A DNA stretch of 15,213 bases from Methanocorpusculum sp. MCE (GTDB lineage: Archaea > Halobacteriota > Methanomicrobia > Methanomicrobiales > Methanocorpusculaceae). Under the pieces are notes generated by a model, which was not told the DNA's origin, ran no database searches, and saw nothing but the letters and a program-made list of their open reading frames with translations. The stretch spans positions 1 to 15,213 of the forward strand of contig NIZU01000005.1 of the NCBI GenBank assembly GCA_003315675.1. The letters run 5' to 3'. The first letter of the stretch is position 1. Every line of letters starts with the position of its first letter. Made by a program: the position numbers and the translations under genes. This document shows positions 1-6,706 of this stretch, piece after piece.

Positions 1-600
1 GGCGTTGATACAGTGGTCTGGCAGGAGTTTCAGAGACAACTTGACCTGAAAGGTCTGAAAATTGAACAAGGTATGATTCAGGATGCAACGTTTGTGTATG
101 CTGAACCCGGTCATTGTAAGAAAGACACGCCGCGAGGAGATCAGGCAAAAACACGACGGGATAAAGATGGAAAAATCATGTCCAAGAACGGCAAAATACA
201 CTATGGATATAAACTTCATACCATCATGGATACGACGCACGATCTTATTCGACGCATTGAAACCACCACGGCAAATGTTCATGATAGTCAGGTGGACCTC
301 TCAGAAAAAGGGGAAGTGGTCTATCGGGATCGGGGATATCAGGGAGCAAAATGCAAGGGATATAGTGCCACAATGAAAAGGGGAGCGAGAGGGCATCCCA
401 TTGGCATACGAGATAAACTGAGAAATCTGCGAATAAGTAGGAAGAGATCAAAGGGCGAGAGACCCTATGCAGTGATCAAAAATGTTTTTCATGCAGGGTT
501 GGTGAAGGTAACAACGCTGCAAAGAGTACGAGTGAAAAATATGCTGGCTGCATTTTGTTATAATATCTATCAGGTGAAAACGATTCAAAACAGAGTGTAA
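1..600 (+). CDS. IS5-like DDE transposase, 5' end outside window
   Basis: The reading frame is open from base 1 to the TAA at 598-600, giving 199 codons of the C-terminal part of a transposase; the N-terminus lies left of the window. It should cut and join the ends of its insertion sequence. The DDE catalytic triad can be placed, counting from the first codon in the window: D28 in IQDATF, D110 in YRDRGYQG, and E153 in KGERPYAVIK. The spacing R-x3-E-x6-K around E153 fits the IS4/IS5 type C-terminal signature, although the usual Tyr three residues before the Arg is Ser. A GTG at 13 is an internal codon rather than a convincing start, because homology-like sequence continues upstream of it. Codon use is more AT-rich than in the genes to the right, as expected for an insertion sequence. 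The exact IS subgroup cannot be fixed without the left end. Confidence 0.85.
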   Translation, partial: GVDTVVWQEFQRQLDLKGLKIEQGMIQDATFVYAEPGHCKKDTPRGDQAKTRRDKDGKIMSKNGKIHYGYKLHTIMDTTHDLIRRIETTTANVHDSQVDLSEKGEVVYRDRGYQGAKCKGYSATMKRGARGHPIGIRDKLRNLRISRKRSKGERPYAVIKNVFHAGLVKVTTLQRVRVKNMLAAFCYNIYQVKTIQNRV

Positions 601-631
601 ATAAAAAAAAAACGTCAAGGAATAATGGGTA

Positions 632-644
632 TTTTTCTTTTTTT
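632..644 (+). terminator. T-rich terminator of the transposase gene
   Basis: A T5-C-T7 tract starts about 30 bases after the transposase stop codon. T-rich stretches without a required hairpin are the usual archaeal intrinsic termination signal. The same tract recurs in the duplicated copy around 875-887. Confidence 0.5.
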
Positions 645-726
645 GGGGGGGTGAGGGGGTAGGGATGTAGCCAATCTTCCTTAAATCATGATTTGCGTTA
701 AAAAATGGGTTGATAGATATTCTCAT

Positions 727-843
727 GTTTTTCATGCAGGGTTGGTGAAGGTAACAACGCTGCAAAGAGTACGAGTGAAAAATATGCTGGCTGCATTTTG
801 TTATAATATCTATCAGGTGAAAACGATTCAAAACAGAGTGTAA
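727..843 (+). pseudogene. Duplicated transposase C-terminal fragment
   Basis: This is the second copy of the last ~39 transposase codons, from the VFHAGLVK segment to the TAA. It lacks all three catalytic acidic residues and has no start signal of its own. It exists only because the IS end is duplicated, and is best treated as a non-functional remnant. Confidence 0.85.
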
Positions 844-969
844 ATAAAAAAAAAACGTCAAGGAATAATGGGTATTTTTCTTTTTTTGGGGGGGCGTGAG
901 GGGGTAGGGATGTAGCCAATCTTCCTTAAATCATGATTTGCGTTAAAAAATGGGTTGATAGATATTCTC

Positions 970-1067
970 CTATTTTTTGATTCTGAAGATGACATGTACT
1001 TTTTTTACGGGAGAATGCGCCCGCCAGTAGATTTCAGCCCCCGAATCATCAACTCAAATCACACCCC
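970..1067. other. Intergenic spacer between IS remnant and TPR gene
   Basis: Together with the duplicated IS end, this makes 601-1067 a stretch without an intact gene. The 98 bases themselves hold a plus-strand T-run near 991-997 that could act as a backup terminator for IS transcription. I see no ORF, RNA gene or clear inverted repeat in it. Confidence 0.5.
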
Positions 1068-1556
1068 CTAAAACCCGCTTCTCTCCAGCTCGTCGCCGAT
1101 TCTTGCGAGCAGCAGTTTATCCCCGTCAAGTCGTGCAAGATCCTCCGCGGTCGTAAGATCGATAATCGCCCCCTCGACCTCCCCCTCCTCGAGCCGGATC
1201 AGACCCCGGCCGAGATAGGCAAGCGCCGACCAGTGGGGATCCTCCTTGCCGGCGGCACGTAAAATCTCCTCGAAATCCTCCCGTGCTTTTTCAAGATCGC
1301 CCGACTGCAGAAAAAGATCCGCTCGGTTATACCGGATCGGATATGCGGCCGGCCGGCGGGAAAGAGCCTTCGTGTAATCGGATATCGCCTCATTTGCAGC
1401 GCCGGTCTCCTGATAACAGACCCCCCGGTAATAATAATAATTCACATTCTCCGAATTTTCCCGCAGCGCATCCGTAAAGTAGCCTGCCGCCCCGGAAAAA
1501 TCCCGGGCCGCAAACAAAACCAGGCCCTGCCGGAAAAGATCTTTGTCGTTATTCAT
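1068..1556 (-). CDS. TPR-repeat protein, 162 aa
   Basis: This small soluble protein is built almost entirely of tetratricopeptide repeats. Four helix-turn-helix units can be seen, at roughly residues 4-37, 38-71, 74-107 and 109-145. They show typical spacing of small and aromatic residues, for example YYYRGVCYQETGAANEAISDY and ALAYLGRGLIRLEEGEVEGA. No signal peptide, membrane segment or enzymatic motif is visible. TPR arrays serve as protein-binding scaffolds; the partner is unknown. Its ATG overlaps the stop codon of the upstream HEAT-repeat gene by four bases (ATGA), with a GGAAG purine stretch just ahead. The two are therefore almost certainly cotranscribed and translationally coupled. Confidence 0.85.
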   Translation of the reverse strand: MNNDKDLFRQGLVLFAARDFSGAAGYFTDALRENSENVNYYYYRGVCYQETGAANEAISDYTKALSRRPAAYPIRYNRADLFLQSGDLEKAREDFEEILRAAGKEDPHWSALAYLGRGLIRLEEGEVEGAIIDLTTAEDLARLDGDKLLLARIGDELERSGF

Positions 1557-1927
1557 ATCTTCCAGCCGGACAGCACCCAGGCAGCGATCCGCCGGACAAA
1601 CGGATTTTCATCATTGAGCATCGGCGAAATCACCGGCTCGAGTTCCATTGTTCCGCAGCGTCCAAGCGACTTGACCGCCATATACCGGACATGATCCTTC
1701 TCATCGGAAAGGAGCGGCGTCAAAAGCGGGATCCCGGCCGGCTCGGCCGTAAATCCGATGATCTCCGCCGCACAATATCTGAGCCGCCATTCTGGATCGG
1801 TCAGAAGAGAACGGACAGCCTCGATCGCCGCCGGACCCGCCGCCCCGAGCTTTTCCGCCGCGAGACGCCGGTCCTCCTTATCCTTTGAACGGAGAAGGAT
1901 AAGATACTCTGGAGGTATTGATATCAT
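1553..1927 (-). CDS. HEAT-repeat (PBS-lyase-like) protein, 124 aa
   Basis: This short all-helical protein contains about three and a half HEAT-like repeats of the kind found in phycobilisome-lyase-like archaeal proteins. Units lie near residues 18-42, 45-73 (DPEWRLRYCAAEIIGF), 76-105 (DEKDHVRYMAVKSLGRCG) and 106-124 (DENPFVRRIAAWVLSGW). Each has the repeated D-x-x-x-x-V/L-R-x-x-A-A pattern. Such proteins bind other proteins; no catalytic residues are evident. It is the first gene of a two-gene unit with the TPR protein. It is transcribed divergently from the F430 operon, sharing a ~140 bp upstream region. A TATA-like element lies at a distance that would put the transcript start at or very near the ATG. 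Its function, and any link to tetrapyrrole synthesis, is unknown. Confidence 0.83.
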   Translation of the reverse strand: MISIPPEYLILLRSKDKEDRRLAAEKLGAAGPAAIEAVRSLLTDPEWRLRYCAAEIIGFTAEPAGIPLLTPLLSDEKDHVRYMAVKSLGRCGTMELEPVISPMLNDENPFVRRIAAWVLSGWKI

Positions 1928-1945
1928 ACGTAGATTGTACGAATC

Positions 1946-1956
1946 AAATTATATTT
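1946..1956 (-). promoter_or_regulatory. TATA box of the HEAT/TPR unit
   Basis: Read on the minus strand, this gives an AAATATAATTT stretch preceded by TGTG, a plausible BRE/TATA pair. Its centre is about 25 bases before the start codon at 1927. Archaeal transcription begins roughly 22-27 bases from the TATA centre, so the mRNA would start at or very near the ATG, consistent with a leaderless transcript. No Shine-Dalgarno sequence is seen upstream of this ATG. Confidence 0.55.
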
Positions 1957-1998
1957 CACACTTTCGATATTTATCATACGAAGTTACAGCCGCAGACT

Positions 1999-2037
1999 TC
2001 ACTAATATTACGAGTGAGGATGATTAGTCATACTAAT
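1999..2037 (+). promoter_or_regulatory. Inverted repeats upstream of cfbA (candidate operators)
   Basis: Two symmetric elements lie in the short region before the F430 operon. The first is TCACT-N9-AGTGA at 1999-2017, enclosing the self-complementary octamer TAATATTA. The second is ATTAGT-CAT-ACTAAT at 2023-2037, a perfect 6-bp inverted repeat with a 3-base spacer. The second abuts the best cfbA TATA candidate, a position from which a bound regulator would block initiation. A role as operator is inference; the symmetry is directly visible. Confidence 0.4.
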
Positions 2038-2042
2038 TTATG
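2035..2042 (+). promoter_or_regulatory. Candidate TATA element of the cfb-hem operon
   Basis: AATTTATG is centred about 29 bases before the cfbA ATG at 2068. It is a weak TATA match, but it is the AT-rich element best placed to start transcription at or within a few bases of the ATG. No Shine-Dalgarno sequence sits at normal distance before cfbA (the nearest GAGG is at 2042-2045, more than 20 bases away), which also favours a leaderless mRNA. Other AT-rich stretches near 1969 and 2006 are alternatives. Confidence 0.35.
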
Positions 2043-2067
2043 AGGATACATAACCAACCAGAAACAT

Positions 2068-2481
2068 ATGAGTGCAAAAGGTCTCCTGCTGGTCGGTCAT
2101 GGGAGCCGGCTTCAGTATAACAAGGAGCTGATCACGACCACCGCGAAGATGATGGATGAAAACGGCGGCGGATATCTGATCAAATCCTGTTTCCTCGAAT
2201 ACAGTAATCCGACCATTGCCGAAGGTCTCGATATGATGCGCAGCGAGGATCTGGAGATTTTGATCGTCGTCCCGCTGTTTCTCGCAAAAGGAATCCATAT
2301 CCTGCGCGACATTCCAAAGATCCTCGGGCTTGAACCTGGAAAAAAACGCGGGACCTTCACCCTTACAGACGGCCGCGTGATCCCTCTCGTCTATGCCGAA
2401 CCGATCGGGATTGATCCGCTCTTAGCGGAACTGATGCTGAAAAATGCGGCCAGCGCCCTGGAAATTCCGGAGGGGGTATGA
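2068..2481 (+). CDS. cfbA: Sirohydrochlorin nickelochelatase (CfbA)
   Basis: This is a small CbiX-type chelatase of 137 residues, the size of the archaeal homodimeric short form. It inserts Ni(II) into sirohydrochlorin, the first step committed to coenzyme F430 (CfbA enzymes can also insert cobalt in vitro). The N-terminal LLLVGHGSRL motif supplies H11, and PLFLAKGIHILRDIP supplies H77; these are the two metal-handling histidines of the family. The ATG at 2068 is the only reasonable start: an in-frame TGA lies at 2041 and the family begins just before the LLLVGHGS strand. It is the first gene of the operon, and its last four bases overlap the start of cfbE. Assignment to nickel rather than cobalt rests on the neighbouring F430 genes. 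Confidence 0.93.
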   Translation: MSAKGLLLVGHGSRLQYNKELITTTAKMMDENGGGYLIKSCFLEYSNPTIAEGLDMMRSEDLEILIVVPLFLAKGIHILRDIPKILGLEPGKKRGTFTLTDGRVIPLVYAEPIGIDPLLAELMLKNAASALEIPEGV

Positions 2482-3623
2482 AAGTCCTCGTTCTCGACAC
2501 GATCCACGGCGGAACGATCCTCGCAGAAGCCCTTCTTCGAAACGGCGATGACGTAGACGCCTTGGATGTCTACCGAGGCGTCGGCCTCACGCCCGAAGAA
2601 GCCGCATCGCGCCGGTACGACCTGATCACCTCTCCTGTCCATCTCGATCCAGCATATCCCCTCCTCAATACAACAACCCCGGTCATCTCCCACCATGAAA
2701 TGACCCGACGCCTCGCAGGCGGGCTTCCGCCGACGGTCATCGAAGTGACCGGCGCACGAGGAAAAACCACCACCTCGTTTGCGGTCGCGTCCCTTTTCAC
2801 GACGAAAGGCGTGCTCCACACGAGCCGCGGCACGTATCTGTATCCGGAAGAGACCTTTCTCTGGAAAAAGAGCATCACGCCCGCATCCGTTCTTCTCGCG
2901 GCAGGCGGCGCAAAGACGCACCATGCGGAATGGCTCGTTGCCGAAGTCTCCGCCGGCGTCACCGGGATCGGGACGCTCGGCATTCTGACCTCTGCCGACG
3001 ATTATTTGATCGCCGCCGGAAAGAAGAGCGCCCTTGCCGCAAAACTCGAATCGCTTGCAAAATGCAAAACCGTGCTCGTCCCGCGGGGCGTTCCCCTGCA
3101 GGACGGGTGGCACGTCATCGACGATCTCGTATCCGTCGAAGGAGACGTTCTATTCTGGGCCGGCGGATCGTTCAAAAACCCGCTTCTCGAACTCGCCGGA
3201 TACCGCGAGCCGCTCAAATGCGCCGCGGCCGCCGGTCTTCTGCTCGGTCTGGACCCTGCCCGGCTTGCGGGATTTACCGCGATCGAAGGAAGAATGCAGT
3301 ATTATCTCGAAGACGGCGTGCCGTTCCTCGACAATGCAAACAGCGGAACGACAAAGGCGACCACGCTCGATGCGGCCGCCTATCTCCGCCGGCTGGTCCC
3401 GGACAAAGAGATCGTTCTCGTGATCGGCGAGGAGCATAAGGCCGTCTGCGATGGATTTCAGAGTGACGCGATCCGTCAGACGATCGAGGAGATATCCCCG
3501 ATCCAGACGATTTCCGTGAGCAAAACAAGCGGCCTGAACTTCGCGGCCTCCAAGGCGCAGGCTCTTTCGCTCGCAAAAGAACACAACGCGGCTGTCCTCC
3601 TCGCCGTAAAAACATGGAGATAA
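2478..3623 (+). CDS. cfbE: Coenzyme F430 synthetase, MurF-like (CfbE)
   Basis: This Mur-ligase-family protein of 381 residues catalyses the last step of F430 synthesis. It uses ATP to activate the g-propionate side chain of 15,17(3)-seco-F430-17(3)-acid so that the six-membered carbocyclic ring F can close. The ATP-binding P-loop is TGARGKTTT at residues 91-99. The central Mur-type domain includes AEVSAG at 155-160, and GRM (271-273) and DNANSG (285-290) correspond to the conserved segments before the C-terminal domain. Unlike ordinary MurF, it has an N-terminal domain starting MKVLVLDTIHGG. The ATG overlaps the cfbA stop (ATGA) and is preceded by a strong GGAGGGGG ribosome-binding site. The next gene begins essentially at its stop codon. 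Confidence 0.92.
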   Translation: MKVLVLDTIHGGTILAEALLRNGDDVDALDVYRGVGLTPEEAASRRYDLITSPVHLDPAYPLLNTTTPVISHHEMTRRLAGGLPPTVIEVTGARGKTTTSFAVASLFTTKGVLHTSRGTYLYPEETFLWKKSITPASVLLAAGGAKTHHAEWLVAEVSAGVTGIGTLGILTSADDYLIAAGKKSALAAKLESLAKCKTVLVPRGVPLQDGWHVIDDLVSVEGDVLFWAGGSFKNPLLELAGYREPLKCAAAAGLLLGLDPARLAGFTAIEGRMQYYLEDGVPFLDNANSGTTKATTLDAAAYLRRLVPDKEIVLVIGEEHKAVCDGFQSDAIRQTIEEISPIQTISVSKTSGLNFAASKAQALSLAKEHNAAVLLAVKTWR

Positions 3624-3625
3624 AA

Positions 3626-4690
3626 ATGCGGTACGTTCAGCCGCGTCCAAGCTCGATTGTTGCCGCCCTCTATACCCTTCGGGACCTGAATGTCGATCTC
3701 GCGATCCTCCACGGCCCGTCCGGGTGTTCATTCAAACACGCGAGACTCTTAGAAGAGGACGGGATCCGCGTTCTGACCACCTCGCTTGGAGACGAAGAGT
3801 TCATCTTCGGCGGGCAGAACATCCTCGAAGATGTGCTCCGGTATGCGGAAAAGGAGTTTTCCCCCCGCCGCATCGCCGTTGTCGGGACCTGTGTTTCGAT
3901 GATCATCGGCGAGGATCTCGATGCCGCGATCGAAGCGTCCGGCATCACGACCCCGGCGATCGGAGTATCGATCCACGCAGGATTTCGCGAGAACATCGCC
4001 GGGGTCATCGCGGCGCTCGAGCCGGCGGCAAAAGCCGGCTGGATCTCCGAGGAGGAGCTCGAACGGCAGAGAGGCGTCCTTGCCTCCGCGAACCAGACCG
4101 AACGGGACCGAGGGGCGGCCTGCAAAACCTACATCGCCCCGTCCCGCGGCGATCTGAAACATGTTGCCGCCGCAAAACTCGCAGAGCTGCTTCGTTCCGG
4201 GAAAAAAGGCATGGCGATCATGAACGCAAAGAAGGAGACGGCGTATATGTTCGCCGACCATCTCTGCGCCGTGTATGAATGTGCGCCGGAAGCGAACGTT
4301 ACCTTTGTCGCAAACCTCGAAGCCCGCGGTCTGCCGAAAGTCAGAGGGGACGCCGCGATGATCCTTGCGGAGCTGCGTGCCCGCGGGATCGATCCGGAAC
4401 TCATCGGGGCGCTGGACGAGTACGGCGGAAACGGCCCGCGGATCGCGGAAAGGATCTCGGAGGTCAAACCTGAGTTCATTCTTCTCGTCGGGGTCCCCCA
4501 CGCGGTATCGCCCGCAGCCCTTGCCGGGATCACAGTATTTTCCGTCACGAACGGGCCGCGTCAGGTCCTGCCCTTAAAAGAACAGGGACATGCCCATGTC
4601 ATGGTCGAGGTGGATCTCCATCCAAAGACGCTTGGCGTCCACAATATCGTTGAAAGCGAGTTTGGAGCCGTTCTGCGGAGCATGAGATGA
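3626..4690 (+). CDS. cfbD: Ni-sirohydrochlorin a,c-diamide reductive cyclase, NifD-like subunit (CfbD)
   Basis: This is the catalytic, NifD-like half of the CfbCD complex. With the NifH-like ATPase CfbC, the complex carries out the six-electron reduction of Ni-sirohydrochlorin a,c-diamide and closure of the lactam ring. The conserved opening YVQPRPSSIVAALY and HGPSGC are clear. Cysteines in HGPSGCSF and VVGTCVSMIIGED are the expected ligands of the bridging Fe-S cluster (C34 and C89 from this start). At 354 residues it is normal for the minimal homodimeric family, shorter than true NifD. I chose the ATG at 3626 because GGAGA lies five bases upstream and the family begins near MRYVQPRP; an ATG at 3614 would add four residues and overlap cfbE by ten bases. 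No CfbC gene is present in the window. Confidence 0.92.
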   Translation: MRYVQPRPSSIVAALYTLRDLNVDLAILHGPSGCSFKHARLLEEDGIRVLTTSLGDEEFIFGGQNILEDVLRYAEKEFSPRRIAVVGTCVSMIIGEDLDAAIEASGITTPAIGVSIHAGFRENIAGVIAALEPAAKAGWISEEELERQRGVLASANQTERDRGAACKTYIAPSRGDLKHVAAAKLAELLRSGKKGMAIMNAKKETAYMFADHLCAVYECAPEANVTFVANLEARGLPKVRGDAAMILAELRARGIDPELIGALDEYGGNGPRIAERISEVKPEFILLVGVPHAVSPAALAGITVFSVTNGPRQVLPLKEQGHAHVMVEVDLHPKTLGVHNIVESEFGAVLRSMR

Positions 4691-6090
4691 AGTCGCTTCT
4701 GATCTCGGGAGACCGTTCCGGCGCCGGAAAAACCAGCATCACGCTCGGTCTTGCCGGCCTTCTTGCAAAAGACGCGGTCGTCCAGACCTACAAGGTCGCG
4801 ATGGACTACATCGACACCTCATATCTTTCAGGTGTCACGGGCAGACCGTCCTACAATCTGGACACCTTCGTCCAGACCGACGAGGAGCTCGCCGGTCTTT
4901 TCTCCTACGGCGCGAAAGGTGCAGACATCGGGATCGTCGAAGGGGTCCGTGGGCTCTACGAGGGCCGCGACTCGTTCACCGACGTCGGCAGTACCGCGGC
5001 GATCGCAAAACGCTTCTCCCTCACGACGATCCTCGTGGTCGATGCCCGAAGCATCACCAGGTCTGCGGCCGCTCTCGTGAAGGGGTTCCAGGCGTTCGAC
5101 CCGGACGTCCGGATCAAAGGCGTGATCCTCAACAACACCGGCGGCGGGCATCACGTGACCAAGGCGACCGAGGCGATAGAATATTACTGCGGGATCCCCG
5201 TTCTCGGAGCAGTCCCCAGAAGCCCGGAGATGGATCTATCCATGCGGCATCTCGGCCTCGTTCCGTTCGTGGAAGGCATGCGGGACCCGGGTTTTGCAAA
5301 AACGATCGAAGGGATCATCCGGCATGTCGGCGCCCACGTGGATCTCGAAGCGGTCAAAGCCATCGCGGAAGATGTGACGCCGGAGCCTAATCTGGTCACC
5401 GAGTCCCTCGCCTCCCGGCCGGCGGCATCGCGAAGGATCGCGGTCGCCTTTGACGAGGCGTTCACCTTCTACTACGGCGAACTTGAGGCGGTTCTCAGAA
5501 GCCAGGGCTGCGATGTTGTGAGATTCAGCCCGCTCCATGACACACTGCCGGAGGCCGACGGGTATATCTTCGGCGGAGGCTACCCGGAAATGTTCGCGGA
5601 GGAACTTTCAAAGAATGTTCCGATGCGGGAGGCGATCCTTGCAAAAGCAAAGGCGGGGGTCCCGATCTACGCGGAGTGCGGCGGACTGATGTACCTCACC
5701 CGGTCGATCACCCTGAAAAAAGGCTGGCTGGGAAGGGGCGAGGACGCAGTCTATCCGATGTGCGGAGTCTTTTCCGGCGACACCGTGATGCCTGCCGGAA
5801 AGACCCTTCGATATGTGGAAGGGACCGCCGTTCTGTCCGGGAACTCATATCCGTTCAAGGGACACGAGTTCCATTACAGCGGGGTTGTTATGGATTCGGG
5901 CACGCGGTTTGTCTACACGCTCTCGCGGGGAACCGGCATAATCGACGGAAAGGACGGAGTCGTTTTCAACAATACTCTCGGCTCCTACACTCATCTGATG
6001 CCTGTCTCGGCAAAAGGCATCTTAGCGGAGATCTTCTCTGCAGAGCGTGGAAAACAGTACATTAAAGCGGATTCCCCGCAGACGTTATAG
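4687..6090 (+). CDS. cfbB: Ni-sirohydrochlorin a,c-diamide synthase (CfbB)
   Basis: This CobB/CbiA-family glutamine-dependent amidotransferase has 467 residues. It converts the a and c acetate side chains of Ni-sirohydrochlorin to amides with ATP and glutamine. The N-terminal ATP-binding domain starts with the P-loop GDRSGAGKTS (residues 8-17). The C-terminal class I glutaminase-like domain has the nucleophile C331 in YAECGGLMYL, the HEFHYS segment (393-398) and the catalytic-type H436 in GSYTHLM. Cobyrinate a,c-diamide synthase (CbiA) has the same fold; the location between cfbD and sirC in an F430 operon favours CfbB, although dual use in cobamide synthesis cannot be excluded. The start overlaps the cfbD stop by four bases and has GGAG six bases upstream. 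Confidence 0.92.
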   Translation: MKSLLISGDRSGAGKTSITLGLAGLLAKDAVVQTYKVAMDYIDTSYLSGVTGRPSYNLDTFVQTDEELAGLFSYGAKGADIGIVEGVRGLYEGRDSFTDVGSTAAIAKRFSLTTILVVDARSITRSAAALVKGFQAFDPDVRIKGVILNNTGGGHHVTKATEAIEYYCGIPVLGAVPRSPEMDLSMRHLGLVPFVEGMRDPGFAKTIEGIIRHVGAHVDLEAVKAIAEDVTPEPNLVTESLASRPAASRRIAVAFDEAFTFYYGELEAVLRSQGCDVVRFSPLHDTLPEADGYIFGGGYPEMFAEELSKNVPMREAILAKAKAGVPIYAECGGLMYLTRSITLKKGWLGRGEDAVYPMCGVFSGDTVMPAGKTLRYVEGTAVLSGNSYPFKGHEFHYSGVVMDSGTRFVYTLSRGTGIIDGKDGVVFNNTLGSYTHLMPVSAKGILAEIFSAERGKQYIKADSPQTL

Positions 6091-6091
6091 T

Positions 6092-6706
6092 ATGATCCCG
6101 CTGTTCCTCGATCTGTCAGAATCCCGTGTCCTCGTGTTCGGCGCGGGTGAGGTTGGAGTCCGGAAAGCCCGCCATTTCACGTCGGCCGCGAGGATGACAA
6201 TCGTTGCCGAAGAAATTTCGCCCGAGATCTTTTCCTTTTCCAATGCCTCCATCAAGCAGCTGGCGATTTCAGATATGGAACCCGAGGATCTCGAGAAACT
6301 GATCGGCCGCCACAACATCGTCATTGCCGCCCTTTCGGATGAAAAAGAGAACAAGCGGCTCTGTGCCATCGCAAAAGCAGCCGGAAAGTTATACAACAAT
6401 GCGACCGGAGAGGGAAACATCCGGATCCCGTCCGTTGTTTCCGGGGCCGAGTATCAGATCGCCGTCACGACCGAAAAAGCGGCACCGGTCGTCCCGGCCT
6501 TCATCAGGACCTATCTGCAGGCGCATCTTCCGTGGCTCGACAATATGATCCTCCTGCAAAACACGCTCCGTGAAGAGCTGAAAACGATCGTTCCCGATCA
6601 GGCACGGAGGGCAGAGATCCTCCTGGCCGTGATCGGCGATGCGGAGATACAAAACGCCTGCATATCCGGCGTTCCCTCAACCGAAATCTGTAAAAAATAT
6701 CTATGA
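6092..6706 (+). CDS. sirC: Precorrin-2 dehydrogenase (SirC-type)
   Basis: This 204-residue protein oxidises precorrin-2 to sirohydrochlorin with NAD+, supplying the substrate of CfbA. The family start MIPLFLDLS is followed by the dinucleotide-binding motif GAGEVG (17-22) of a Rossmann domain and an all-helical C-terminal part. The protein has no chelatase or methyltransferase domain, unlike fused CysG. The segment YNNATGEGNIRIPSVV (101-116) occupies the place where CysG and Met8p have a conserved V-D-D stretch with a catalytic Asp; here no Asp is present. I chose the ATG at 6092, two bases after the cfbB TAG, because it matches the family N-terminus. A GTG at 6047 would add 15 residues that look unrelated. 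No good ribosome-binding site is seen, so it probably depends on coupling to cfbB. Confidence 0.88.
   Translation: MIPLFLDLSESRVLVFGAGEVGVRKARHFTSAARMTIVAEEISPEIFSFSNASIKQLAISDMEPEDLEKLIGRHNIVIAALSDEKENKRLCAIAKAAGKLYNNATGEGNIRIPSVVSGAEYQIAVTTEKAAPVVPAFIRTYLQAHLPWLDNMILLQNTLREELKTIVPDQARRAEILLAVIGDAEIQNACISGVPSTEICKKYL

Larger units (their letters stand above)
482..969. repeat. Tandem duplication of the IS 3' end (2 x ~243 bp)
   Basis: Bases 482-724 are repeated head-to-tail at 725-969. The two units appear identical except for a two-base CG insertion in the second copy after its run of seven Gs (895-896). The first unit carries the last ~39 codons of the transposase and the non-coding IS end; the second carries the same again. 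The near-identity implies a recent event. After the second copy the sequence becomes unrelated (from about 970), so the right end of the element probably lies near 969. I infer a slippage or recombination event during or after transposition. Confidence 0.93.

Noticed and set aside
448..861. Long minus-strand open frame across the IS end, encoding the same peptide twice
   Set aside because: It is antisense to the transposase, and its internal repeat is simply the tandem DNA duplication; it has no start signals and low-complexity content.
2006..2033. Complete enterobacterial-type NikR operator before cfbA
   Set aside because: Only the TCATAC half is present; the sequence 16 bases upstream (TATTAC) does not match GTATGA, so no full site can be called.
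2391..3113. 240-codon minus-strand open frame opposite cfbE (similar ones at 3749-4501, 4828-5154 and 10131-10886)
   Set aside because: These are shadow frames caused by GC-rich codon bias of the real plus-strand genes; they show no recognisable motifs and the plus-strand genes are unmistakable.
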